A stretch of DNA of 64,000 bases, taken from the NCBI RefSeq assembly GCF_964059235.1, contig NZ_OZ060452.1:1054001-1118000 (forward strand). Direction: 5' to 3'. The stretch comes from Candidatus Tisiphia endosymbiont of Nedyus quadrimaculatus. GTDB taxonomy: Bacteria; Pseudomonadota; Alphaproteobacteria; Rickettsiales; Rickettsiaceae. Below the pieces are notes generated by a model that did no database searches, was not told where the DNA came from, and was given only the letters and a program-made list of their open reading frames with translations. Of this stretch, positions 37,682 through 48,175 are shown in pieces. The translations under genes were made by a program, and so were the position numbers. The number at the start of each line of letters is the position of its first letter. Within the stretch, counting starts at the first letter, position 1.

Positions 37682-39317
37682 TTAATTTACCTCCGTTGTT
37701 AAATGCAACTTGCTATAAATACTACAATCAGCATCAGGAGGATTTTTTAGCTGAATAAACTCAGTCTCTTGGATATCTAGTTTCATTGCTGGTTGCAACA
37801 AATATTGCTCAACTAATTTAGAGCTACAGCCGCCAGCAGCAATTGTTAGGTTACAAGCATTTGTTACCTTTTCTAATCCATACTTATTAACAAGTAGCAG
37901 GATATCTATAAATTGTTTATCACCATCCTTGTAAGTCTCTAACTTATTTCGTAGTTTGCCAAATATCTCAGGTAACAAACTCATTAACTCTTTGAACGGT
38001 CCACCATTACGTAAAGCACCGGGTTTACGTTCTAGAGCTGCTATATAGTGCCATGGATTATAATTCTTCTGATAGCGTTTAAAACTACGAACATGCTCTG
38101 CAATAATCTTGCTTTCATGTAAAATCACTATTTGCCAAGCATAGGATTTAATCTGTACGCTAAGTCCCACATATTCACACGGAACACTATAGTGAAACCT
38201 ATTGAATTAGGTGATATAAATTTTGTGTCATACCTGCGAAAGCAGATATCTAGATTCCCGCCGTTGCTAAGACAACTTATAATCGTTATGTTCTTTGTCA
38301 CCTAATCCTATGGACTTAACTATATACATATTGGTGTCGTATTGTATTAAACTCAAAGGTGATACGGTCGTTGGATGTAATCTATAACCGGTAAACTGCC
38401 CTCTATATCCTATTAAATATGCCTTCTCTTCCTCATATATTTCTAGAATCGTTCTTTCTGTAAATTCAGGATGTCTTTTAGTTTTAGCCCACTCTATAGA
38501 CATCTCTCTTAGCTGAATGTTAATAGCTTCATAACTATCTCCTTTCAATATTGGAGTAAAAAAGTTACGTCTAGTGTCTCCTACTTGTTTCTCAACCTGT
38601 CCTTTCTCCCATCCTGATGCTGGACTACAGGCAAGTGGCTCAAATAAATGGTGAGAGACCATTTGGATAAACTTCTCGTTAAAGATACGATCCTTGCCAA
38701 TCAATATTTTTTTGACAGCCGTCTTCATATTGTCATAAATACCATTCTTACAACAACCAGCAAAAAACTTGAAAGCTTGATCATGGGCATCCATAACCAT
38801 TTCCAGCTGCTCATTAGGATAAACCACTACCAAAGAATAACGACTATAGCATAGCTTTATTCTCGCTGCTTTAACTCTAGTAACCTCCCCATTTAAACAT
38901 ATTTCTTCCTCTCCCCAATCAAACTGAAACGCCTGACCAGCTTCAAAATTTAATGGAATAAAAACTTGCCCGCCCCTTGCCTCGTATTCTCTACGGAAGT
39001 TTCGTACAATTAGATTCACAGATTCGTAACTTCCTGTATAACCCGATATCTGAAGCTGTTGGTATAGCTGCCGTCATTCTACGTCGAACCGACTCCTTGC
39101 TATTCTCTGCTAATAGCTGATTTAGTACTTCAAGATGATTGCCAAGAACAGGCTTACCTTTGCTATATTTTGCTAACTCAAATTTAGTTTGATTGCTGCG
39201 AATGACTTTTTTTACTGTATTCTTTGATATATTCAGTTCTCTAGCAATTGCTTTAATTGCTTTGCCATCAACGTAATACATTCTACGTATTCTTCCAATT
39301 GTTTCCACTATAAACAA
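37682..39317 (-). pseudogene. istA: istA with frameshift and an inserted IS630-derived element
   Basis: N-terminal part (TTG start 39317) has the HTH KAIKAIARELNISKNTVKKV. The middle has FQFDWGEEEICL and YDNMKTAVKKILIGK with DDE residues, and the C-terminal part GLSVQIKSYAW..RKPGALRNG. There is a frameshift near 39050 (RMTAAIP versus YQQLQISGY) and a 133-bp insertion at 38190-38322. Normally about 500 residues; not functional as it stands. Confidence 0.88.
38190..38322. mobile_element. IS630-derived miniature element inside istA
   Basis: 133 bp with imperfect ends TAGTGAAACCTATTGAATTA and (reversed) TAGTTAAGTCCATAGGATTA, both followed by AGGTGA. These match the IS630 end at 44108 (TAGTGAAACACATTGAATTA). 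TA flanks both sides. The 135-bp addition keeps the istA frame but brings in a stop. The interior contains a GCGAAAGCAG/GGGAATCT-type dispersed core. Confidence 0.85.
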
Positions 39318-39444
39318 CCTTTTAAAAACTCCTTAAAAAAATATTAAAAATATTAATTTTTTGGAGATATTGTTACTTATTTAGGGGGGCAATTTTCATT
39401 ACAATTTTTCCCTTAAAGGGGTCAATAGCTGATTACAATTTACA

Positions 39445-39810
39445 AAAAGCCGAAGCTAGATTCCTGTTATTTGAGTTATTTGCTAAATTGTATGAGCAAA
39501 CTTCAGTGATCATTACTACCCATTTGAGATTTGAAGAATGGAATGATATGTTTGGTAATGCTAAGGCAACAAAAGTAATTATCGATAGATTGACACATCA
39601 TTGTCAAATCATAGAAACTGGTAATAAAAGTTTTAGAGGAGGGAAAGATGTAGATTAAAGATTAAAATAATAGACTACGGTATTAATTAAAAATTACAAT
39701 GATTTTAGAAAATTCTATCTGAATTTTAACCAAAATTAACTAATTTTTTTATGTGGTTAGGGGGGCAATAGTTTATTACAATAGGGGGTCAATAGCTGAT
39801 TACAATTTAC
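39445..39810 (+). pseudogene. istB: istB C-terminus and 3' end of another IS21-B copy, opposite orientation
   Basis: On the plus strand: KAEARFLLFELFAKLYEQTS and onwards to FRGGKDVD and a stop at 39657, then the 3' non-coding end to 39810. It carries no F1 element, so it derives from a copy without that insertion. Together with the left 178 bp of the unit it is what remains of a plus-oriented IS21-B into which the minus one was placed. Confidence 0.85.
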
Positions 39811-39921
39811 ATCTTCGTAAATTCTTCCAGAGTCTACACCTGCTTGTATAAGTGCATCTCGTTGTAAATCTAAAACTTGTGAACCATCAGCTTTTGATAC
39901 TCTCATATAACCTATTAACAT
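39811..39921 (-). pseudogene. Serine recombinase (resolvase), N-terminal 37 codons
   Basis: MLIGYMRVSKADGSQVLDLQ and then RDALIQAGVDSGRIYED match the N-terminus of Tn3-type resolvases/invertases, with the catalytic Ser in RVSKADG. It stops at the IS21-B boundary at 39810, so the rest of the gene is gone or displaced. A Tn3-like element was once here. Confidence 0.8.
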
Positions 39922-40059
39922 AATTACCCTTTTTATATAAGAAAAGCTATAATAGAAGATACAAACTTATGCAGATTGATGCAACTAGTTTTCTTGTGGT
40001 TTTTTGTTCACTTTAAAGTTGGTTTTGCCAAGCCAAAAAAACGGTCGTTTTTCTGATAG

Positions 40060-40211
40060 TTAGATAGATAAATCTTAACTACTATTATAACTACTAAGTT
40101 AATATAATCAAATGTTGACTAAATTAACCTACAATAAATATAATAAATATATTTGACTATTACATTTAACTAATTATACTATAAATTATATATTTATTAT
40201 AAGTTAAAAGA
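40060..40211 (+). promoter_or_regulatory. AT-rich region upstream of the toxin-antitoxin operon
   Basis: A very AT-rich stretch with ATAATATAA/TATTATA-like repeats and a TATACTATAAATTATAT segment just before the antitoxin start. Probable promoter/operator of the autoregulated pair; exact boxes not assigned. Confidence 0.35.
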
Positions 40212-40445
40212 ATGTCTACTAAAATAGCTATTAGCCAATTTAAGTCTCATTGTCTTGAAATAATTGCAAAACTACAAGTTAATGGACAATCAGTTATAAT
40301 TACTAAAAGAGAGAAAGCAATAGCTAAAGTATTACCAATTGATACCAAAAAAGTTTCATTATTTGGAATGCTTAAAAATAAAGCTGAGATAAAAGCTGAT
40401 ATATTAGAACCAATTGACGAAAAATGGAACGTAGAACATGAATAA
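40212..40445 (+). CDS. Antitoxin of a VapBC-type pair (Phd/YefM fold)
   Basis: 77 residues resembling Phd/YefM antitoxins: TKIAISQFKSHCLEIIAKL, GQSVIITKREKAIAKVLP. The C-terminal tail (EPIDEKWNVE) is acidic, as in toxin-binding ends. Its stop overlaps the toxin start by 8 bp. Likely represses its own operon. Confidence 0.87.
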   Translation: MSTKIAISQFKSHCLEIIAKLQVNGQSVIITKREKAIAKVLPIDTKKVSLFGMLKNKAEIKADILEPIDEKWNVEHE

Positions 40446-40854
40446 TCCTATAGTACTCGATACTCATGTTTTACTATGGGCGTTGTTACAACCTGAAGAA
40501 TTATCAGAAGATGTTAAACAACAAATAAATTTAGCTCAAGAAAATTCGCAATTATTTCTAAGTTCAATTTCTCTATGGGAAATTGCTATGCTTAAATTAA
40601 AAAAACGTATTAACGTTTATGAACCTATAAAAGACTTCCTAGAATCTATAGCTAATATTAACGGATTATCTATCAAAGATATCTCCCCAGAAATTGCTGC
40701 AGAAAGTATTTCTCTTATGGATGAGTTTCATGGCGATCCAGCTGATAGAATTATTGTGGCTACAGCAAAATGTTATGGGGCTACGTTACTTACTAGAGAC
40801 CAAAAAATTCTTACTTGGGCTAATTTAGGACATATTAAATCATTGTCAACCTAG
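40438..40854 (+). CDS. PIN-domain toxin (VapC-like)
   Basis: 138 residues with the four-acid PIN site: Asp in VLDTHVLLWAL (about residue 8), Glu in SLWEIAMLK, Asp in GDPADRIIVATA, and Asp in LLTRDQKIL. PIN toxins cut tRNA or rRNA. Overlaps the antitoxin, and the pair appears intact. Flanked by transposon debris, so probably mobile in origin. Confidence 0.9.
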   Translation: MNNPIVLDTHVLLWALLQPEELSEDVKQQINLAQENSQLFLSSISLWEIAMLKLKKRINVYEPIKDFLESIANINGLSIKDISPEIAAESISLMDEFHGDPADRIIVATAKCYGATLLTRDQKILTWANLGHIKSLST

Positions 40855-41032
40855 CCAATTTCTGCAAATTACCTAATCACCATAATTCCAATTTATTTTG
40901 TGATAGTGCAAAATAATTATGCACGTTACAGGATAATAGATACTTTGTAGTCTATAGTTAAAATATATATTCCTAAAATTCCGTTACTATTTTGACACTA
41001 TTCGTAAACTTTTATTTACTATTTTAATTCTC
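40855..41032. other. Intergenic, nothing recognised
   Basis: AT-rich, no gene or convincing hairpin. It ends at the left inverted repeat of the IS4 element. Confidence 0.5.
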
Positions 41033-41131
41033 AGTACAGGACAAAGAGATTAAGGAGAGAATAAAAAATAGTAGATAACGCGTAGCCAAAGGTCTATTAC
41101 TTAGGTTATTGAAGACTTAAGAGGCAAGAGA

Positions 41132-42381
41132 ATGAGTACAGCGTTATCACAATTAATAGGAGACTACTTTTTTAATAGTTTTGCAAGCATAAAATTAATA
41201 GAACAAATAATATTAGGATTACTGCAAGTGAGAGATGTAAATCTTACCCAGCTTGCCTTAACGATAAAAGGAGATAAGCAAGAATCACGCTATAAGAAAT
41301 TACAGAGATTTTTTGCCAAATGTGAATTATCATATACTCGATGAAAATCAAGAATTGCGTTGTCGTCTTCAGGGATCTTCGGTGCTCACGTACTAAATGT
41401 ACGCTCCGCTCCTCGACCCTTTGACTCCTAGCACTTCATAATTTTGATCTTCGTCTATCAACTCTTCATTTACGAGTAGTATATACGTCCTTAGCCAAGT
41501 TATTGGTGAGGTTGGCTGGAATTGATACTGATCAATGGTTACTAGTGCTTGATCGAACAAATTGGAAATTTGGCAAGCTTGACATCAATATTTTAGTATT
41601 ATCTATTTGCCATAAAGGCATTGCTATACCAATTATGTGGGATATGTTGCCAAAAGCAGGAACTTCTAATAACATTGAACGTCAGCAATTAATGGAAAGG
41701 TTTATTACTGTATTTGGCATAGAGAAGATGTCAGCATTGCTTGGGGATCGGGAGTTTATTGGTGATTTATGGCTAAAGTTTTTAGACGATAAAATGATAC
41801 CATTTTATATTAGAATCAAAGCCAATCTTGCCATTGGTAGAGCAGAAGATGAGTTAGTTACTGCTAATCATTTAATTAAGAAGTTACAGAATGGTGAATA
41901 TATGTTGTTTAAAGGAAAAAGATATTTGGGTAAGAATTATAAAGGACCTAAAGTATCTGTGGCTGCACTGCGTAATGATGAAGGCGTATTAGTAATCATA
42001 GCTACCAATGATAATCCGCATGTAGCACTAAATATATATAAAAAAAGATGGGAAATAGAAAGCCTTTTTGCTTGCCTTAAGACGCGGGGCTTCAATTTTG
42101 AAAATACCCATATAATACATTTAGATAGAATTAGTAAATTGCTTGGTTTACTTGCTATAGCATTTACTTTTGCTTATGTTGTGGGTCAATGGCAAAATTC
42201 TATCAAACCTATAAAGCTTAAAAAACATGGTAGAAAGTCTATCTCCTTATTCAGGTATGGCTTAGATTACTTGCAGAGAATATTTTTGAATATTGAAGAA
42301 ATGATGGAAAAATGGATGGAAGTTATAACAAAATTTGTTAAGACAATAATACCATCTTTACTTCTATTATCACCTTGTTAA
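41132..42381 (+). pseudogene. IS4-family transposase split by an F1 element
   Basis: Piece 1 (70 codons) ends in FAKCELSY; piece 2 begins TSLAKLLVRLAGIDTD. Removing the 147-bp element and one TA joins CELSY to TSLA in frame and gives 1101 bp, a 366-residue transposase. DDE motifs are visible: VLDRTNWKFGK (first Asp), LLGDREFIGD and KKRWEIESLFACLKTRGF with the YREK-type Glu. Confidence 0.92.
41335..41481. mobile_element. F1 element in an IS4 transposase, copy 7
   Basis: Begins TACTCGATGAAAATCAAG and ends TTTACGAGTAGTA, with TA at 41333-41334 and 41482-41483. Clean example: target TCATATACG becomes TCA-TA, element, TA-TACG. Confidence 0.92.
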
Positions 42382-42489
42382 TCTCTTTGTCCTGTACTAA
42401 GATTTTAATTATTGTTTAGTATTGATTAATTTAAACTGCTAAGCTAATTAATTAACTTCTGATAGTTCATCAATATATATTAAAGCCAA

Positions 42490-42590
42490 TCCGGGATAAG
42501 AATTAACTAATTCTTATCTCGAATTGGGGTAAATTCAGGTTTTATAGTACATCAAATTGAATTAGGTGACAAAGAACATAATATATCTAA
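42490..42590. repeat. Palindrome and lone IS630 end
   Basis: A GGGATAAGAATTAACTAATT palindrome (also at 57552) is followed at 42545 by TTGAATTAGGTGACAAAGAA, the left end of IS630, with no transposase. The rest of 42399-42750 has no gene. Confidence 0.65.
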
Positions 42591-42750
42591 CTAATATTTC
42601 ATTTAAAGTATAAACAAAGTAATTAAATTCTATGAGATATTAAAATGTGAACATATCAATGAGTGAAATATTAAAGTTAACCTATATACCAAAATTAAAT
42701 CCTATAGATCGATTATTGTAATTAATCATAGATTATGAGTAAATCAGATA

Positions 42751-43161
42751 TGTAAATTGTAATGTGTTTTTGACCCACTATTGTAATGAACTATTGACCC
42801 ATCTAAGTTCATAATTTAATCTCCACAATCCATATCTCATCAGGGTTTTACTATTGCAAGAGGTGGGTCAGATGTGATTACAATAGTGGGTCAAAACCAT
42901 ATTACAATTTACAGCGTATAACTTTTTTAACAGTATTTTTTGATATATTAAGCTCTTTGGCAATTGCTCTAATTGCCTTGCCATCAACATGATACATTTT
43001 ACGTATCTTTGAAATTGATTCCACGATAAACACTCCCTAAAAACTCCTACAAATTATTAACAAATTATTAATTTATGTAGGAGCTACTATTTCTTTTTAG
43101 GTGGGTCAATTCTCTTTACAATTCTTGCTCTAAATACGTCAATAGTTCATTACAATTTACA
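42751..43161 (-). mobile_element. Remnant of a third IS21 type (IS21-C)
   Basis: Both ends share TGTAAATTGTAAT, and GTGGGTCAAAA repeats (TTTTGACCCACTATTG and CAATAGTGGGTCAAAA) lie within. Only the first 41 codons of istA remain, at 42913-43035. Confidence 0.75.
42913..43035 (-). pseudogene. istA: istA N-terminal fragment of IS21-C
   Basis: The minus strand from a GTG at 43035 reads MFIVESISKIRKMYHVDGKA and then IRAIAKELNISKNTVKKVIR, the DNA-binding N-terminus of IstA, about 75% like that of IS21-B. It stops where the internal deletion begins. Confidence 0.85.
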
Positions 43162-43187
43162 TCATTAGTGATACCAAGTCTTCTATA

Positions 43188-44108
43188 CTAAAATACATTG
43201 AATTAGGTGACAAAGAACATAGAAATAGCTTCGAATAATTTACTAGTTTCTGTTATCTTATTTTTAATCCATTTTTTCATATTAGCCCAAAATTTTTCTA
43301 TTGGATTTAAGTCTGGTGAATATGGGGGTAAAAAAATAACCTTACAACCTACTGATTCTATTAATTCTTTCGTCTTCTTTGATTTATGGAAACTAGCATT
43401 ATCTAGTACTACAACCTGTCCTGCTTTTAATTCTTTAATTAAAAACTTCTCAACCCAATTATTAAATAGTTCTGTATTACAAGTTCCATTAAACACAAAA
43501 GGGGCTATCGGCTTATTATTTACTAAACCAGCTATGATATTAGTTCTTTGATACTGTTTACCACTTTTTTGTCCAACCAACAATTCTCCTATCTTACCCC
43601 AACCTCTATCTTGGCAAATGGTCCTATCTATACCACTCTCATCAAGATACACCATTTGCTCTTTGTCATATTTACTGACCTTTTCTAAATATTCAGATCG
43701 TTTCTCTGCACTTGCTTCCAAATAGCTGAAGGGTTTTTTTTATAACTATAGCCTAACTTCTTTAATATTCTTCCAACTTGAGTGCCTGTAATCCCAAATC
43801 TTTTACCAAGATATTTTAGCGTAATATTTGAATTATTTTTAACAAAATCTTCTAATTGTTGCTTGTCAACTTTACTTTTAAATCCTAATCTCGCTTTTGC
43901 TAATATTGTTCCTTCTTTTTTCTTCCTTACCTTCCAACGACTAATTGTATTCTTGTGTATATCAAATATCTTAGCAGCAGATATTTGACTATTACCTTTT
44001 TCTATATAATTTATTACTTTTTCTCTTAAATCTTGACTATATGGGCTTGTTGACATTTTTTCTCTTATTTATATCATATAAACTCACCTAATTCAATGTG
44101 TTTCACTA
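43188..44108 (-). mobile_element. IS630-family element
   Basis: Ends share ACATTGAATTAGGTGA in inverted orientation: CTAAAATACATTGAATTAGG at the left and TAGTGAAACACATTGAATTA reversed at the right. TA flanks both sides (43186-43187 and 44109-44110). It carries one transposase encoded in two overlapping frames. Its right end is the model for the miniature element in istA. Confidence 0.9.
43203..44056 (-). CDS. IS630 transposase encoded in two frames
   Basis: The N-part (43685-44056) has a helix-turn-helix and KNTISRWKVRKKKEGT. The C-part (43203-43721) has DESGIDRT, VVLDNASFHKSKKT and PYSPDLNPIEKFWANMK, the DDE motifs. They overlap around a run of eight A (43734-43741 on the minus strand); the frame continuing as KKPFSYLEASAEKRSEYL shows that a shift at the A-run joins them. 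This is common in IS630 and may be programmed, so the element may still be active. Confidence 0.85.
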
Positions 44109-44109
44109 T

Positions 44110-44232
44110 ATCTGCTTCTCCTAGCAACAACACACCTCCATCGCTACTAATATCACCACTAGTGAAATTTATTGCTAATTGACGATTTTTTACTTTGGTA
44201 AATTGGTAATTTGATGCTATACAATTTGTCAT
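44110..44232 (-). pseudogene. IS1380-family transposase, N-terminal 41 codons
   Basis: MTNCIASNYQFTKVKNRQLA then INFTSGDISSDGGVLLLGEA matches the start of IS1380 transposases, truncated at the IS630 boundary. Confidence 0.8.
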
Positions 44233-44329
44233 GGCAAAACTCCTTGCTTTAATGCTTTGTAACACTAGTATTATATATCATTACAGGGATTTTGTCTCCT
44301 CCTATCTCATGCAATATCCGGGCTAAAGA

Positions 44330-44458
44330 AATAGACAGGAAGGGTGCTTTAGACATTCTAGATTCCCGCCTACGCGGGAATGACATAAAGGAAAGCAGGG
44401 ATTGACATAATGGCAAGTAGGGGTGAGATAATGGCGGCAGGGGTGACATCACCCCCAT
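44330..44458. repeat. Dispersed GGGAATGACA-type repeats
   Basis: Repeats of the kind GATTCCCGCCTACGCGGGAA followed by TGACATAAAGG and related GGGGTGACATCACCCC. These occur at 18000, 45760, 50970 and 57400 as well. Between them an open frame is only an artefact. Confidence 0.7.
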
Positions 44459-44626
44459 AACTGTTGAAAGTTAGTAAATACAGCTTCTTTATACGTCATT
44501 GCGAGAAGGTCGTAAGACCGACGAAGCAATCCAGTAACATCATTATATCTAAGATTGTTTCCTGGATTGCTTCGCTTACGCTCGCAATGACGCTGTGGTA
44601 TAGGTATTTGTAAACTTTCGACAGTT
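44459..44626. repeat. Inverted-repeat element with a GCAATGACG core
   Basis: Outer arms AACTGTTGAAAGTTAGTAAA and its mirror (GTATTTGTAAACTTTCGACA) enclose a palindromic core CGTCATTGCGAGAAGG...CTCGCAATGACG. The core resembles those in the elements at 50751, 53753 and 56551. Confidence 0.7.
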
Positions 44627-44707
44627 GTGACATCACCCCTAATAGCGATGATTACTTGAGCCTACTATTAATTTATTACATCGATAGTTGAGGTTATATA
44701 TAATCAA

Positions 44708-45718
<1,011 letters not shown>

Positions 45719-45754
45719 TTATTGTAAGTTGAATTAGTATGTCATACCTATTTC

Positions 45755-45850
45755 TTCTGATGTCATCCCTGCGAAAGCAGGGATCTAAAAATGTTTATAT
45801 ATTCTTCCTAGCTACTTTTTTAGATCCTCGCCTACGCGAGAAGAGTATCG
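45755..45850. repeat. Dispersed GCGGGAATC/GATCCTC repeat
   Basis: GTCATCCCTGCGAAAGCAGG and the following AGATCCTCGCCTACGCGAGA form a hairpin pair. Occupies the gap between obgE and the replication-type gene. Confidence 0.6.
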
Positions 45851-46017
45851 CTGGGTCAAATTTCACCACTCTTATCAGATACTTATCAGGGATTCAGAAC
45901 ATTCTGTGATTCTGCACAAAAACTTTTCTGTTGGTTTTCTGTTGATTTTATACCAAAGTTGCAGAAATACAACCACAAAAAAAGTCTCTTTCTAACTGAT
46001 TTTCAGAGGAGGAAAAT

Positions 46018-46865
46018 ATGACAAAAACGTTAATTTCCTCCGGCAATTTAGTTGAAAATCCTGATATCATTTTTTACAATTTTGTGGGTAATTTTATCCC
46101 ACCTGAGTGGCGAAATCTTACTAACAATTGTGGTAAGCGATTAAGTACAACTTCTCGTCAACTTTTGTCGTTGATAGTTTCTCGTCTACAATTTTATAAC
46201 AAGATAGGTAAGCCAGCAGAAGAATTACAAGAAGGCTATCTTTTCTTCCAGCAACAGTTAGGAGTTTGTCAAAAACGGGTAAAGCAATGTCTAGAAGAAC
46301 TGAAAGACAGTGGTTTAATTGATTGTCATTCAACTATTTTGATTATACATAATATGAGATGTCCTAATATTCAATGTATCAAACTCCTTAAAAATTTTGT
46401 CAGTTTCCGTAAAACTAATTGCCAAACTAATAATTATAATTCTAACCAACAAGAATTTTCAAAGCAATCTGAAACAAACCATAACTCAATAGGTCAAAAT
46501 ATTCAACCTAACTCGAAAAAAATTTCCACTCAACTGGAAAAAATTTTCCACCACACAATATAATAGATAATTATCTATATAATATATCTATATCTAGATA
46601 TGGCAAAAAAAAATTTTTTCGAAGAAAATTGTGAACAAAGTTTGGAAGAGATTAAATCAACGGAAGAGCCAAATCTTCAATCGGAAGCAACGGTAAGTTC
46701 TGTAAGCAAGATACCCATCCTAAATTCTAGCGATGATTGTGAGGAAAATGAAAAAAATTGTCAACAAAACTTGGCAGAAAGTAAGTCAACGCAAGAGCAA
46801 AACTTTCAATCAGAAGCAGCGGTAAGTTCTGTAAGTAAGATATCACACCTCAATTCTAGCAATGG
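46018..46865 (+). pseudogene. Replication-initiator-like gene cut by an IS21-B insertion
   Basis: The N-terminal part (181 codons to a stop at 46563) is closely similar to the gene at 62898: ENPDIIFYNFVGNF, IPPEWRNLTNNCGK and QKRVKQCLEELKDSGLI, a winged-helix-like domain. From 46600 a second frame continues with two copies of an SVSKI..LNSS repeat, ending where the IS21-B unit begins at 46866. The stop/frameshift and the insertion make it a pseudogene. An upstream GGAGG sits before the start. Confidence 0.75.
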
Positions 46866-47394
46866 TGTAAATTGTAATCAGCTATTGACCCCTTTAAGGG
46901 AAAAATTGTAATGAAATTTGATCCCCTAAATAAGTAACAATATCTCCAAAAAATTAATATTTTTAATATTTTTTTAAGGAGTTTTTAAAAGGGTGTTTAT
47001 AGTGGAAACAATTGGAAGAATACGTAGAATGTATTACGTATAGTGTAAATTGTAATCAGCTATTGCCCCCCCTAACCACATAAAAAAATTAGTTAATTTT
47101 GGTTAAAATTCAGATAGAATTTTCTAAAATCATTGTAATTTTTAATTAATACCGTAGTCTATTATTTTAATCTTTAATCTACATCTTTCCCTCCTCTAAA
47201 ACTTTTATTACCAGTTTCTATGATTTGACAATGATGTGTCAATCTATCGATAATTACTTTTGTTGCCTTAGCATTACCAAACATATCATTCCATTCTTCA
47301 AATCTCAAATGGGTAGTAATGATCACTGAAGTTTGCTCATACAATTTAGCAAATAACTCAAATAACAGGAATCTAGCTTCGGCTTTTATTGGTA

Positions 47395-47534
47395 TACTGC
47401 TCATAAATGAAGAGTTGGTAGACGAAGATCAAAATCAACAAGTGCTAGGAGTGTCCAAGCCGAGGAGTACAGCGTACACTAGTACGTGAGCACCGCAGGT
47501 CTTGGACAACGCAATTGTTGATTTTCATCGAGTA
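47395..47534. mobile_element. F1 element, copy 5
   Basis: The counterpart of 36901-37040 in the second IS21-B unit, same 140-bp variant. Confidence 0.88.
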
Positions 47535-47882
47535 TACATAGCCTAATTCATCTACTACAATCAGATGGAATCTCTTAACTGAATCGATGAATTTGCTTTC
47601 ATAATTATGGATTCTAGCATTAAGCAATTGGCTAGCTAATTCATTTAAAGTATAAAATCTTACCCTGTAACTTTTTTCAATGGCGGTGAACGCCAAACCA
47701 ATTGCTAGATGAGTTTTTGCAGACCCAGAACCACCTATGAACATGATATTCTGATGATTATCAATCACTTTTTGTATATCAATATTTTCAACCAATTTAG
47801 CTTGGCATGTATCTGATAGTAACTTTATGGTTGGGAACTTAGCTAGTTGCAACCTATAACCTAGCGAGCGTGACTTCTTATA

Positions 47883-48029
47883 TACTACTCGTAAATGAAG
47901 AGTTGATAGACGAAGATCAAAATTATGAAGTGCTAGGAGTCGAAGGGTCGAGGAGCGGAGCGTACATTTAGTACGTGAGCACCGAAGATCCCTGAAGACG
48001 ACAACGCAATTCTTGATTTTCATCGAGTA
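47883..48029. mobile_element. F1 element, copy 6
   Basis: The counterpart of 37389-37535 in the second IS21-B unit. Confidence 0.88.
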
Positions 48030-48175
48030 TATTCACACTCTGCTTCAAGAAGTTTCTTTAACACATCATACACACTAGTAGTAGGGACATCATTTGTTAA
48101 ATTACTTGACTCAGCTAACTGCATCTTCATACCGACTAAACCTAATTTATCTAATAACAATATTAAGTCTTTCAT

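Larger units (their letters stand above)
36372..39444 (-). mobile_element. Rearranged IS21-B unit with two istA-side ends, copy 1
   Basis: A 3073-bp unit. The left 178 bp (36372-36549) is an inverted copy of the istA-side end and its first codons; from 36550 to 39444 lies an IS21 element on the minus strand (istB then istA). Both termini are thus the same end, TGTAAATTGTAATCAGCTAT and its mirror. Its istB carries two F1 elements and its istA one IS630-derived element plus a frameshift. The identical unit occurs at 46866-49938. Confidence 0.85.
41033..42398 (+). mobile_element. IS4-family element interrupted by an F1 element
   Basis: Inverted ends AGTACAGGACAAAGAGATTA at 41033 and its mirror ending 42398. 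It holds one transposase gene interrupted by F1 copy 7. Confidence 0.88.
47174..48175 (-). pseudogene. istB: istB interrupted by two F1 elements (unit copy 2)
   Basis: Same as 36680-37681, with the same two F1 insertions at 47395-47534 and 47883-48029. The insertions are therefore older than the duplication of the unit. Confidence 0.9.

Noticed and set aside
44249-44458. Small protein gene on the minus strand
   Set aside because: It consists of dispersed repeats with no ribosome binding site or family pattern.
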